From contig CACVBU010000865.1 of NCBI GenBank assembly GCA_902728285.1, forward strand, positions 587,044 to 651,043: a stretch of DNA of 64,000 bases, written 5' to 3'. Numbering within the stretch: the stretch's first letter is position 1; the number at the start of each line of letters is the position of its first letter. The position numbers and the translations under genes were made by a program. Below, piece by piece: positions 37,101 through 39,729 of the stretch. This DNA is from Clytia hemisphaerica (Eukaryota > Cnidaria > Hydrozoa > Leptothecata > Clytiidae). A model generated the notes under the pieces. The model was given only the letters and a program-made list of their open reading frames with translations. It was not told where the DNA came from and searched no databases.

Positions 37101-39729
37101 CATCATGGCCTTCAGAGTGGAAACGTGCCATGCGCAATATATCAAATTCTGCTCGGAGATTAAGGGAATCTCACCCTACAGATGATATAAAACCGTTCAA
37201 ATTTAAGACTTCTTACTTCAAGTTTCAGCCTTGTAACTTGCTGATAATTATCATTCAGTTCTTGGTTCAAACGTTCTTTCTCCTCTTTAAGTGATTGTAA
37301 ATCATTTTCAAGCGCTTGAACTTGATGCACCAGGTTATCGTTTCTCTCCCAGATTGCATTTGCACTAAGTAAATATGTAAAGTAATAATAGAAAGTTTAT
37401 GGGCTAGTTATGACTAAACCAAGACCTTGATTTGTGGTACAATCATGGTCAAAGATTATGAGAAAGTCCCAGCCATTTCCCTCCTTTCCCCCATTTTCAA
37501 ATTTCAATGAAGGTCGGACAGCCGTGCATACTGAACATTGCAGTTGGTGGGAAGGGGGGATTTTTTTTCAAAATTTCTGATGTAAACTTCCAGTATTTTT
37601 TTTAATCAAACATTTCTGTTCATAATTGTAGTTGCAAATTAGGTGGTGAGTTATATTACAGATTCAAGACGTAGTGACTGCTACTGAAATCCTCGTCATC
37701 TTTCTCTTTGGATATGATGATGAATAATAAATGAGAAAGAAACACATCTCATTTTTCGTCTCAAGGAATTCGTTGAGAAGATAGACAGCAGTAACGATTT
37801 TAGGAGTTTATGTAAGATCCGGTGCAGCTATTTATCAGCTACCCCTCAGTGTACAGTTTTAATGTTGCAAACTCTCTGGCCTTGCTAAATTATTCAAAAA
37901 GAATATCTGATTCTGGCATACTTTTAGGACTAACTTTAATATTTTCTCAATAGTATTCAACGGTTGAAATTTGGAATTTTATCTGATTTATTAAAAAATA
38001 TACAACAGATTGAGTTTGGGTCATTTTAGCCAGAGGACGCTAGAAAAAATTCTCATCAAAACACTAATTCTTATTCTAAAAAACGAGGATCCAATTACAA
38101 TACATAGTCAAACTTCTTGAGACAGTTGTAATGTAAATATATGGATTCACAGGACAATATAACATTAGCTAGAAGCACTTAGTCTATAACTGGATAGTAT
38201 ACTTAAGGCAACATTGACTCCACTACAGTTTATTTGATAAAAAATCTGACATCACCAACATGCACTAAGGCATGCCCCAATTTTTCATAAGGTTTTTTAA
38301 TTAGAATTATGGCTCAAAATCCTTGAACTTTCAAGATCTGATCGGGTCATAAATCTCATATTTCCCTGAAAGTTAATAATGGGGGAAATGTGAATCATGA
38401 CATTGTTAAGATGTAACTTTTTATCAAAACTTGGTAAACATGGGACAAATTATGACGCCATTTTTCACATTTCCCTCCACTATCAATTTTCTAGATAATG
38501 ATTTGAAATCACGCCACAATGAGCTCTTTGAAAACTTTATTAAGGCATTGGTCAACTAAAAATACAAATGGGTGATTATGATTTAATGTGGCACGCTCCA
38601 ACTCACATAAGAATGTATACTCTTTCTCACATAAGAACTCACATAAGAATGTGTAAGGAAATAATACAACAACTACAGGGTAGTAAGTAGCCTAGCCATC
38701 GAATCTGAATAGTTTAGACATTTATAATACCTGCTAGAATTGATAACTTGAACCCATTCCTCACGTTCAGCATCAGATTCGCATCCAAACAAATATTCAC
38801 GACCTTCATCTCTAGCTACTCGAATTCCAAAACATGGCTGAAACAAAGTAATCAAAATCAATGTAGATATAATAAACGAATGATTCTCTTTCTTAAACAT
38901 GAAGCTTCTGGTTATTCTTTTCAACATGAAATTCATTGCCCCTAGGAAATATCTTTTAATGTAGATATAATATCATTGGTTTTGGTCAAGATTCTTCATT
39001 GCTCTTTTGAATTTATTGTTTGATGTTTTGAGTCGAAATTAAAGCAGAATTTAACAGTAAATTCAAATTTCAAAAAATAATTCAAAGTTTTTAACAGCTT
39101 TTGAAGATCCAAATATACCAGATACACGCATTTTTTTATAAGAATGAATATTCTTAACCTTTTTAGGGAAAATCATCCTAAAATATTTTTACAGCATTCT
39201 TAGGTTACAATCCTAATTCAGACTAGACGTAACATTTAGTACATACGTCTCAAGCATAAAATGGCATTTTTGTGAATGGAGTGAGCCTTACTTGAAGGTA
39301 ATTGGCGATTTATAATTGAAAATGCTCTAAAAATAGCATTCTTAGCATTATTCTTAATTTTTTGGCTATTTTCATCATTTACATTCTAATAAAGTGTATT
39401 CTTGTAAAAAAAAAGCGTGTAGCCTCAGGTTTTAGTTTGTATCAGAATAAAAACAGAATGTATCTTACTAGTTCGGTCACCTCCAGTTCATCAGTACGAA
39501 CTCCATCAAGCAGTATCACACCTTGTGGTTTAGGGCTAGATTCTGTTTCATAATAAAACATGAAATTGTAATAAACTGCACACCACCTGCGCTGCCATCT
39601 CACTGAGGTTTGGTCAACAACTTTCTTGCCACTTTTTTTCTCTAAATAACCACATTTCGTTGGAAAGTTTTTTGCAAGTACAGCAAGATGCAAAATTTGC
39701 AATTCATTTACTTTAACATTCAACTTCAT
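1019..39729 (-). CDS. RASGRF: RasGRF-type Ras/Rho guanine nucleotide exchange factor, complete 24-exon gene
   Basis: Whole-gene span; coding exons are listed separately. The spliced protein (about 1893 residues) aligns from end to end with vertebrate RASGRF1/2: PH1 (about 25-125), coiled coil (about 125-172), IQ motif (226-239), DH (about 261-470), PH2 (about 475-588), first half of REM (about 744-800), long disordered linker (about 840-1545), second half of REM (about 1550-1608) and CDC25/RasGEF (about 1640-1870). Family knowledge: RasGRFs load GTP on Ras through CDC25 and on Rac-type GTPases through DH, at membranes, and are activated by Ca2+/calmodulin at the IQ motif. Every exon has GT..AG borders and all 23 junctions keep phase, so the gene looks intact. 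The start is supported by an in-frame TAG 30 nt upstream and by N-terminal similarity to the human protein. Vertebrate RASGRF1 is about 1270 residues; the extra length here is mostly linker. Orthology to GRF1 versus GRF2 cannot be decided. Confidence 0.93.
1436..1506. repeat. Small foldback in intron 23
   Basis: Inverted arms CAGCTGATTGGTTG / CAACCAATCAGCTG extend to about 30 bp with mismatches (ending in GTGACGTA / TACGTCAC) around a loop of about 11 bp. It sits in a RasGRF intron and may be a relic MITE. Confidence 0.55.
1596..1664 (-). CDS. RASGRF: RasGRF exon 23: last CDC25 helix
   Basis: Residues 1840-1862 (23 codons, phase 0 to 0). The acceptor is TTTTCAG|GTGTCT and the donor AAGGAG|GTCAGT. 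The peptide VSRLVREVKCYQQLPYTLEL corresponds to ISHIIREIRQFQQTAYKIEH in human. Confidence 0.88.
1984..2101 (-). CDS. RASGRF: RasGRF exon 22: CDC25 domain
   Basis: Residues 1800-1839. The acceptor is TTTCTAG|GTGTAA and the donor TGCAGA|GTGAGT (phase 2 in, 0 out). It encodes CNPPCVPYLGCYLSDLLFAH, the hallmark RasGEF motif PP.VPyLG.yL.Dl, followed by GGLVNFAKMCR (DGLVNFSKMRM in human). Confidence 0.95.
2488..2567 (-). CDS. RASGRF: RasGRF exon 21: CDC25 domain
   Basis: Residues 1774-1800. The acceptor is TCCATCAG|TTACGA and the donor CATAT|GTAAGT (phase 0 in, 2 out). The peptide ADRSFKNLREAVHM matches SEGRFKNLREALKN of human RASGRF1. Confidence 0.92.
2886..3168 (-). CDS. RASGRF: RasGRF exon 20: CDC25 (RasGEF) catalytic core
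   Basis: Residues 1679-1773. The acceptor is TTCCCAG|TGAATT and the donor AAACCT|GTAAGT (phase 2 in, 0 out). It contains GIMRFIDRFNHVTSIISYGV, then RDLNNFNACVEIVSALNASA and VHRLKKSWEQV, the conserved CDC25 blocks (H..yNAv.eI...mN.sai.RLKkTW). This is the Ras-binding catalytic region. Confidence 0.95.
3539..4449. mobile_element. TGGACCTACC inverted-repeat element, copy 1 (intron 19)
   Basis: Starts TGGACCTACC and ends GGTAGGTCCA, and is shared over most of its length with 48769-49880. The right boundary is sharp: the two copies diverge after GGTAGGTCC plus an A run. On the left about 17 bp outside the TIR (ACAAGTGATACTTTTA) is also shared, so the true left end may be slightly further out. An (AACG)n array lies near the right end. 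No transposase frame is seen, so it is non-autonomous. Confidence 0.6.
4333..4404. repeat. (AACG)n microsatellite
   Basis: About 70 bp of GAAC/AACG tetranucleotide repeats, slightly impure at both ends. The open frames through it (repeating Thr-Asn-Glu-Arg) are an artefact of the repeat. It lies inside the element at 3539-4449; the copy at 49800 has only a short version. Confidence 0.95.
4541..4753 (-). CDS. RASGRF: RasGRF exon 19: REM-CDC25 linker and first CDC25 helix
   Basis: Residues 1608-1679. The acceptor is CTTACAG|ATCGG and the donor TTCAA|GTAAGT (phase 2 in, 2 out). It has an acidic run (SDINEEEELNK) and then ANMTLLEHYLYSKISFK, the first RasGEF helix (AEQLTLLDHLVFKKIPYEEF in human). 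Confidence 0.9.
4754..6531. other. Intron 18: degenerate repeats, no coding signal
   Basis: The middle (about 5250-5470) has diverged copies of AGTCCC...AAGGG motifs about 65-70 bp apart, like the inside of the 299-bp hAT-like MITE at 19680-19978, so it is probably a decayed relative. The rest shows nothing I can name. Confidence 0.4.
6532..6644 (-). CDS. RASGRF: RasGRF exon 18: end of the REM domain
   Basis: Residues 1571-1608. The acceptor is TTTTCAG|GACTTT and the donor GAAAA|GTAAGA (phase 0 in, 2 out). The peptide DFLSDPEMITILEKFFDDIK aligns with the human segment DFETNDELKCKVIGFLEEVM, the REM helix that supports the CDC25 core. Confidence 0.9.
6972..9166 (-). CDS. RASGRF: RasGRF exon 17: giant exon encoding the Ser/Thr-rich linker
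   Basis: Residues 839-1570 (2195 nt). The acceptor is ATGAATAG|GAAAAA and the donor CCTAAG|GTAAAT (phase 1 in, 0 out). It is mostly disordered, rich in Ser, Thr, Asn and Asp. It has a tandem 10-residue repeat at about 1083-1113 (SQLSASLNQS-like, three units), two KEN tripeptides at about 1043 and 1056, a proline-rich patch (IPIPVPAPAH), and basophilic kinase-like sites RRAAS (about 1401), RRKTS (about 1529) and TRKSIS (about 1548). It ends PLKIMSIFKHWLAKHPK, the second half of REM, matching LNVLRHWVSKHSQ in human. This split of REM by a linker is also seen in vertebrate RasGRFs, but there the linker is far shorter. Antisense open frames here are shadows. Confidence 0.93.
9167..9214 (-). other. 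RASGRF: Ultra-short intron 16 (48 nt)
   Basis: GTGTAA...ATGAATAG, 48 nt, joins the REM exon to the giant linker exon in phase 1. Retention would stop translation within 16 codons (in-frame TGA), so the intron must be removed to make the full protein. A TTTTTAAC stretch about 15 nt before the AG is a plausible branch point. All other introns in this gene are over 300 nt. Confidence 0.8.
9215..9500 (-). CDS. RASGRF: RasGRF exon 16: first half of the REM (RasGEF_N) domain
   Basis: Residues 744-839. The acceptor is TCTCTTAG|ATCATG and the donor TCTTCAG|GTGTAA (phase 0 in, 1 out). The peptide ASVDRLIERLADPRLPGAEF then METFLLTYRAFTTSD is the REM signature (ASVERLLERLTDLRF...FLHSYRVFTT in human). 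Without splicing it would stop 15 codons after the donor. Confidence 0.93.
9624..9874. mobile_element. AAGAAC-family MITE (intron 15), diverged
   Basis: A member of the most abundant family here: ends near TAAACGCTTTTTTTATAAGAAC and GTTCTTACAAAAAAAAAGCGTGTA, with internal GTTCTTA/TAAGAAC motifs. The terminal TA is probably the target duplication. Orientation is symmetric because the element is near-palindromic. Confidence 0.55.
10109..10306. mobile_element. AAGAAC-family MITE (intron 15)
   Basis: TACACGTTTTT start and AACGTGTA end with internal CATGTTCTTAAC, as in the consensus copy at 36400-36645. Confidence 0.6.
10477..10774. repeat. Direct duplication beside the exon 15 donor
   Basis: A segment of about 88 bp at 10477-10564 (GAATGAAAGATTTGAAAACT...) is repeated at 10687-10774 with few mismatches. 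The second copy ends one base before the intron's GT (10775-10774), so the similarity stops at the exon border. Confidence 0.8.
10776..10854 (-). CDS. RASGRF: RasGRF exon 15: charged linker before REM
   Basis: Residues 717-743. The acceptor is ATTGACAG|GGAGG and the donor CCACAG|GTAAAG (phase 2 in, 0 out). It encodes REDRRLRDNDEDIEYSEEVS, highly charged and with no known fold. The phase match to exons 14 and 16 is the main support. Confidence 0.78.
10855..13088. other. Intron 14: no recognised element
   Basis: AT-rich, with only a short GAATGAATGAATGAATG microsatellite near 12452. No coding or mobile-element signal that I can support. Confidence 0.4.
13089..13337 (-). CDS. RASGRF: RasGRF exon 14: low-complexity linker, 5' border uncertain
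   Basis: Residues 634-717 in this model. The frame is open, phase fits at both ends (2 in, 2 out), and the donor ATCAG|GTTTGT is acceptable. The chosen acceptor AATAAAG|TTTTGG has no pyrimidine tract. An alternative in the same frame is TTGAGCAG|TCAGG, which starts the exon at 13229 and removes 36 residues. The peptide has Asn/Gln runs (DDYENNNGFNVSQQNGG) and no recognised domain. Confidence 0.62.
14125..14250. mobile_element. AAGAAC-family MITE, truncated (intron 13)
   Basis: Begins TACACGTTTTTTTATAA and has AAAGCCTAAAAATGTTCTTAAC, a family hallmark, but the far terminus is lost. Confidence 0.5.
14749..14823. mobile_element. ACAACGTTGT palindromic MITE, copy 1
   Basis: Arms CCCACAACGTTGTTTCAAT / ATTGAAACAACGTTGTGG flank a short loop with CAACGT motifs. 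Related to 20301-20400 and 22588-22733. Confidence 0.65.
14917..15053 (-). CDS. RASGRF: RasGRF exon 13: acidic linker between PH2 and REM
   Basis: Residues 589-634. The acceptor is TTATTTCAG|TGTATT and the donor TTAAA|GTACGT (phase 0 in, 2 out). It starts CIYNLA, matching CVDNIR directly after the PH2 helix, then has an acidic stretch (NPSSDEEDKKSDDPD). It lies 13.8 kb from exon 12; nothing between them fits the family. Confidence 0.85.
15320..15466. mobile_element. AAGAAC-family MITE (intron 12)
   Basis: TTTTTTTATAAGAACATTCAAAA start, GCATTCGGATGTTCTTAAC core, and GTTCTTATATAGTTTG...AACGTGTA end. Short version of the family. Confidence 0.65.
15467..16140. other. Part of intron 12 without recognised features
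   Basis: Purine-rich AT-rich sequence; the 96-codon open frame at 15450-15740 has no homology I recognise and overlaps the MITE end, so I do not call it a gene. Confidence 0.35.
16141..16436. mobile_element. Inverted-repeat element with long poly-G tracts
   Basis: Ends TACTCTAAGGTTCCAAATAA and, reversed, TACTCTTAGGTTCCAAGTAA, followed by ACGGG on both sides. Inside are two 18-base G runs (16163-16180, 16192-16209) and shorter G runs. No coding content; a MITE that has expanded its G tracts is the simplest reading. Confidence 0.65.
16437..19578. other. Part of intron 12, mostly featureless
   Basis: Contains a CACACACGCA microsatellite (about 16631-16660), a decayed region with 'CCCC..CTG' motifs at 16860-17100, and a weak AAGAAC-family trace near 18605-18640. 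No coding signal. Confidence 0.35.
19579..20128. mobile_element. AAGAAC-family MITE split by a later insertion
   Basis: Left part 19579-19679 starts TACAAGTTTTTTTATAAGAA; right part resumes at 19987 and ends near CTTATAGAAAAACATGTA. The 299-bp hAT-like element at 19680-19978 interrupts it, so this copy is older than that insertion. Confidence 0.7.
19680..19978. mobile_element. hAT-like MITE with 16-bp TIR and 8-bp target duplication
   Basis: Perfect 16-bp terminal inverted repeat CCCGGGGGGGGTACTA, with weaker inverted similarity continuing to GCTCCGCTG about 47 bp in. Direct repeats TTCTTATT flank it at 19672-19679 and 19979-19986, the 8-bp duplication typical of hAT transposons. The interior has repeats of the form CCCTACNNGGGACT. 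No transposase frame. Confidence 0.88.
20301..20400. mobile_element. ACAACGTTGT palindromic MITE, copy 2 (TA flanks)
   Basis: Ends CCCAGCTAGCACACAACG and (reversed) CCCAGCTGGCACACACAA, flanked by TA on both sides. 100 bp long. Best-preserved copy of this small family. Confidence 0.75.
20403..22106. other. Part of intron 12 without recognised features
   Basis: AT-rich. A CACGTGA E-box followed about 30 bp later by GACCAATCAG (about 21546-21590) is the only regulatory-looking pair; the same pairing occurs near 62861-62887. The 113-codon open frame at 21571-21912 is low-complexity and unsupported. Confidence 0.35.
22107..22341. mobile_element. AAGAAC-family MITE, diverged (intron 12)
   Basis: Starts with TTTTTTCATAAGAACCAAAA and ends near AAAAAATGAAAAACGTAAA with internal TTCTTAA motifs. 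Ends are worn. Confidence 0.45.
22588..22733. mobile_element. ACAACGTTGT palindromic MITE, copy 3 (composite)
   Basis: CCCAACTGGCACAAAACGTT start, then a second head CAGTTAGCACACAACGTTGC and a matching end AACAACATTGTGAACCAGG. It looks like one copy inserted in or beside another. Confidence 0.6.
22947..23227. mobile_element. AAGAAC-family variant with AAGAAACA motifs
   Basis: TAAACGTTTTTTT start and AAAAACGTGTA end, but the internal motif is AAGAAACAT instead of AAGAACAT throughout. A distinct subfamily, suggested by the consistent one-base difference in several motif copies. Confidence 0.55.
23281..23427. mobile_element. 147-bp foldback element
   Basis: Long, almost perfect arms beginning TGATATTCATGACGTAATGT and running past CTACGGAAA to GCCAGTAATGGCAAATT, with a loop of about 20 bp. 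A MITE or hairpin; both arms contain the CRE-like TGACGTAA. Confidence 0.75.
23472..23697. mobile_element. AAGAAC-family MITE, reverse orientation (intron 12)
   Basis: Contains AAGAACATGCTAAGAACATT, GGCTTAAAACTAAAG and ends GATGTTCTTATAAAAAAAAG-TGTA, the reverse of the 15320-15466 copy. Confidence 0.6.
23698..24466. other. Part of intron 12 without recognised features
   Basis: AT-rich; no coding, RNA or mobile-element signal I can support. Confidence 0.35.
24467..24641. mobile_element. pogo/Tigger-like MITE with TA duplication, copy 1
   Basis: CAGTGGAATCTCTATAACTC start and (reversed) CAGTGCAGTCTCTTTAACTC end, flanked by TA (24465-24466 and 24642-24643). Internal repeats of GTTCGAGTTAAGGAG. 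The CAGT..CTC..TAACTCGAA terminus and TA target fit Tc1/mariner-type pogo relatives from family knowledge. Confidence 0.75.
24644..25621. other. Part of intron 12 without recognised features
   Basis: AT-rich. The 100-codon open frame at 25322-25624 has no recognised domain. Confidence 0.35.
25622..25870. repeat. Decayed half of a GGGG-terminal element
   Basis: Begins CACCCGGAGGGGGGTTTAC and has repeated phrases like CCCTCGAAAG/CTCAAAGGG, similar in layout to the 19680-19978 hAT-like MITE. The right terminus is missing. Confidence 0.4.
25885..26105. mobile_element. AAGAAC-family MITE, decayed
   Basis: CTCTTTTTTAAAAGACCTAG start, several GTTCTTA motifs, and ATTATTCTTATAAAAAAGA end. Confidence 0.4.
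26106..27046. other. Part of intron 12 without recognised features
   Basis: AT-rich with a short GAGAGAGAG run near 26458. No coding signal. Confidence 0.35.
27047..27151. mobile_element. Compact palindromic element with ATTCACGC repeats
   Basis: Ends GGCCCCCAGCGGACC / GGTTTGCGTG...CCGCTGGGGGTCC, about 105 bp, with five copies of ATTCACGC or its variants inside. Confidence 0.6.
27800..27938. mobile_element. AAGAAC-family MITE, reverse orientation
   Basis: TACACGTTTTTCTATGAGAA start, TTAAGCACATCCAAAGGCTTC near the other end and TCTTATAAAAAAAGTGTA terminus. Confidence 0.65.
28132..28500 (-). repeat. Two related SINE-like copies with a B-box-like motif
   Basis: Minus strand, 28415-28500 reads GTTTGAATCCCAAGCACTTC and then CAGGCAGGATGTTATGG; 28140-28230 has the matching GTTCTAATCCCAAGCACTTT and CAGGCAGGGTGTTAGGG. 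GTTYGAATCCC resembles the tRNA B box, so tRNA-derived SINEs are possible. The A box is not clear. Confidence 0.45.
28898..29098 (-). CDS. RASGRF: RasGRF exon 12: end of PH2
   Basis: Residues 522-588 (67 codons, phase 0 to 0). The acceptor is TTTATAG|AACGCT and the donor ACACAG|GTAATT. It ends NEKTLWATDITQ, the PH C-terminal helix (KAAWTSDISQ in human). The preceding segment (IVLMANKLN) fits VILVASSRQ. Confidence 0.9.
29099..31019. other. Intron 11
   Basis: AT-rich; the one clear element is the 208-bp foldback at 30532-30739. Otherwise no recognised features. Confidence 0.4.
30532..30739. mobile_element. 208-bp MITE with about 50-bp TIRs (intron 11)
   Basis: Arms start ATAGACCTTTTCATAAATTA and run through CATCACTTGCCTCGTTTTG with two or three mismatches. 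Loop about 100 bp, no coding content. Confidence 0.8.
31020..31156 (-). CDS. RASGRF: RasGRF exon 11: PH2 domain
   Basis: Residues 476-521. The acceptor is GTTTCAG|GTATTC and the donor TCAAAG|GTAAAA (phase 1 in, 0 out). The peptide ends in EKTRHCFLFSKHLIIASRTI, the diagnostic PH2 strand (RQCFLFSKHLIICTRG in human RASGRF1). Confidence 0.9.
31207..31461. mobile_element. pogo/Tigger-like MITE in intron 10, copy 2
   Basis: CAGTTTGGTCTCCATAACTC start and (reversed) CAGTAGAAACTCTTTAACTC end, flanked by TA (31205-31206, 31462-31463). Same family as 24467-24641, with extra internal AGGAGACATTCGA units. It takes up 257 of the 315 nt of intron 10 and ends 8 nt from the exon 10 donor. Confidence 0.8.
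31472..31697 (-). CDS. RASGRF: RasGRF exon 10: end of DH, DH-PH junction
   Basis: Residues 401-476. The acceptor is TTTACAG|ATG and the donor CGGCATG|GTTGGT (phase 0 in, 1 out). The peptide MPTYVRNIFEILEMTPEEHN aligns with the human [20 protein letters not shown], ending LLDGEQTFIRHG, the start of PH2. The donor is non-ideal, and a MITE begins only 8 nt into the intron. Confidence 0.9.
31698..33387. other. Intron 9
   Basis: AT-rich, with a region full of TAATTAAT motifs (32430-32680), and a 15-bp tandem GGTCGCTGGTCGTGGTCGC at 32879-32912. No coding signal. Confidence 0.4.
33388..33504 (-). CDS. RASGRF: RasGRF exon 9: DH domain
   Basis: Residues 362-400 (39 codons, phase 0 to 0). The acceptor is TTTTTAG|ACTTTA and the donor CGCGTG|GTAAGA. 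The peptide KRPEFVKMLSWCEAKEECHG then TIEQFLLYPVRV corresponds to the conserved DH element L..fL..P.qR..RY. The residue pair before the next exon is RV rather than QI, a mild divergence. Confidence 0.88.
33606..33937. mobile_element. piggyBac-like MITE in intron 8
   Basis: TTAA at both ends (33606-33609, 33934-33937), inner ends CCCTTTCCGTGCCG and (reversed) CCCTTTAACTGCCG. TTAA duplication with a CCCTTT terminus is the piggyBac signature from family knowledge. No transposase. Confidence 0.75.
34211..34287 (-). CDS. RASGRF: RasGRF exon 8: DH domain
   Basis: Residues 336-361. The acceptor is TTTGTAG|ACGATT and the donor CTCAAG|GTATGT (phase 1 in, 0 out). The peptide DLLFSLVAAVPIYIEYIKNH matches the human segment around LPMLNIYQEFVRNH, an internal DH helix. 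Confidence 0.88.
34441..34590. repeat. Degenerate ACCGAAATCCAGCT repeats (intron 7)
   Basis: About six imperfect copies of a CGAAA(T/C)CCAGCT phrase at irregular spacing of about 15-35 bp. Origin unknown. Confidence 0.5.
34969..35048 (-). CDS. RASGRF: RasGRF exon 7: DH domain
   Basis: Residues 309-336. The acceptor is GTTTAG|TGAATC and the donor AAATAG|GTTCGT (phase 2 in, 1 out). The peptide SESILVLHKIFVEGMAMRMK lines up with SETIMFLHQIFYQGLKARIS of human RASGRF1. The donor is weaker than the others but is the only one keeping phase. Confidence 0.88.
35137..35240 (-). repeat. tRNA-derived SINE fragment (intron 6)
   Basis: On the minus strand, TTGAGTGGCAGTGTGCTTGC (A-box region) and then TTGTGGATTCGAGCCCCTC (B box) at tRNA-like spacing, with a GGAAAG/CTTCC anticodon-arm remnant between. 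The acceptor stem is not paired, so it is not a working tRNA. Confidence 0.55.
35471..35616 (-). CDS. RASGRF: RasGRF exon 6: start of the DH (RhoGEF) domain
   Basis: Residues 261-309. The acceptor is TTTTTCAAG|TTG and the donor AACAG|GTTAGT (phase 0 in, 2 out). The peptide LLWQFITSEEDYVHQLNVLV is DH conserved region 1 (the E.xYv..L helix), continuing to EVTKIFAN, matching VSSIFLNSE in the human protein. Confidence 0.9.
36076..36180 (-). CDS. RASGRF: RasGRF exon 5: calmodulin-binding IQ motif
   Basis: Residues 226-260 (35 codons, phase 0 to 0). It encodes LQNAIRSWLLRRRW, matching the IQ consensus [ILV]QxxxR(G/S)xxxRxxW, and aligns with VQSFLRGWLCRRKW of human RASGRF1. I chose acceptor CGCTCAG|CTTCAG because it keeps the L-Q pair. 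A second acceptor CTTCAG|AAT lies 6 nt further on and would drop exactly those two residues. The donor is AATCAA|GTAAGA. Confidence 0.9.
36400..36645. mobile_element. AAGAAC-family MITE, fullest copy (intron 4)
   Basis: 246 bp: TACACATTTTTTTATAAGAA start, TTAAGCCTAAAGATGTTCTT, a central TTTCACCATTTGG region, AAAGCCTTAAAATGTTCTTA and a terminal CTTATAAAAAAACGTGTA. Taken as the reference for the family. It lies 40 nt from the exon 4 donor. Confidence 0.75.
36686..36844 (-). CDS. RASGRF: RasGRF exon 4: linker before the IQ motif
   Basis: Residues 173-225 (53 codons, phase 0 to 0). The acceptor is TTTTCCAG|TTG and the donor ATTAAG|GTATGC. It has a basophilic kinase-like site (NRRASAGS) and an acidic/serine run, and ends IPKIIK, which aligns with the residues just before the human IQ motif. 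Confidence 0.88.
37217..37364 (-). CDS. RASGRF: RasGRF exon 3: coiled coil
   Basis: Residues 123-172. The acceptor is ACTTAG|TGCA and the donor CTTGAA|GTAAGA. The peptide is a charged heptad-like helix (NDNLVHQVQALENDLQSLKE, then EKERLNQELNDNYQQVTRLK), where vertebrate RasGRFs have the coiled coil that works with PH1 and IQ. It has no in-frame ATG and was found only by splice phase and homology. Confidence 0.88.
37365..38730. other. Intron 2
   Basis: AT-rich; only a short repeat of CTCACATAAGAATGT near 38600-38650. No coding signal. Confidence 0.4.
38731..38837 (-). CDS. RASGRF: RasGRF exon 2: end of PH1
   Basis: Residues 88-123. The acceptor is TTTCAG|CC and the donor AGCAG|GTATTA (phase 0 in, phase 2 out). 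The peptide CFGIRVARDEGREYLFGCES continues with DAEREEWVQVINSS; the Trp in EEW is the conserved C-terminal PH helix Trp, matching DEWVAAI of human RASGRF1. Confidence 0.9.
39123..39421. mobile_element. AAGAAC-family MITE (intron 1)
   Basis: TACACGCATTTTTTTATAAG start and CTTGTAAAAAAAAAGCGTGT-A end, 299 bp, interior diverged. It lies 47 nt from the exon 1 donor. Confidence 0.65.
39469..39729 (-). CDS. RASGRF: RasGRF exon 1: start codon and first part of PH1
   Basis: Residues 1-87. It starts MKLNVKVNELQILHLAVLAK, matching the human RasGRF N-terminus in position, followed by the PH strand GYLEKKSG and RWQRRWCAVYYNFMFYYE, the typical first PH strands. The donor is CTA|GTAAGATA, phase 0. An in-frame TAG lies 30 nt before the ATG, so no longer N-terminus is needed unless an unseen upstream exon splices in. 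Confidence 0.92.
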
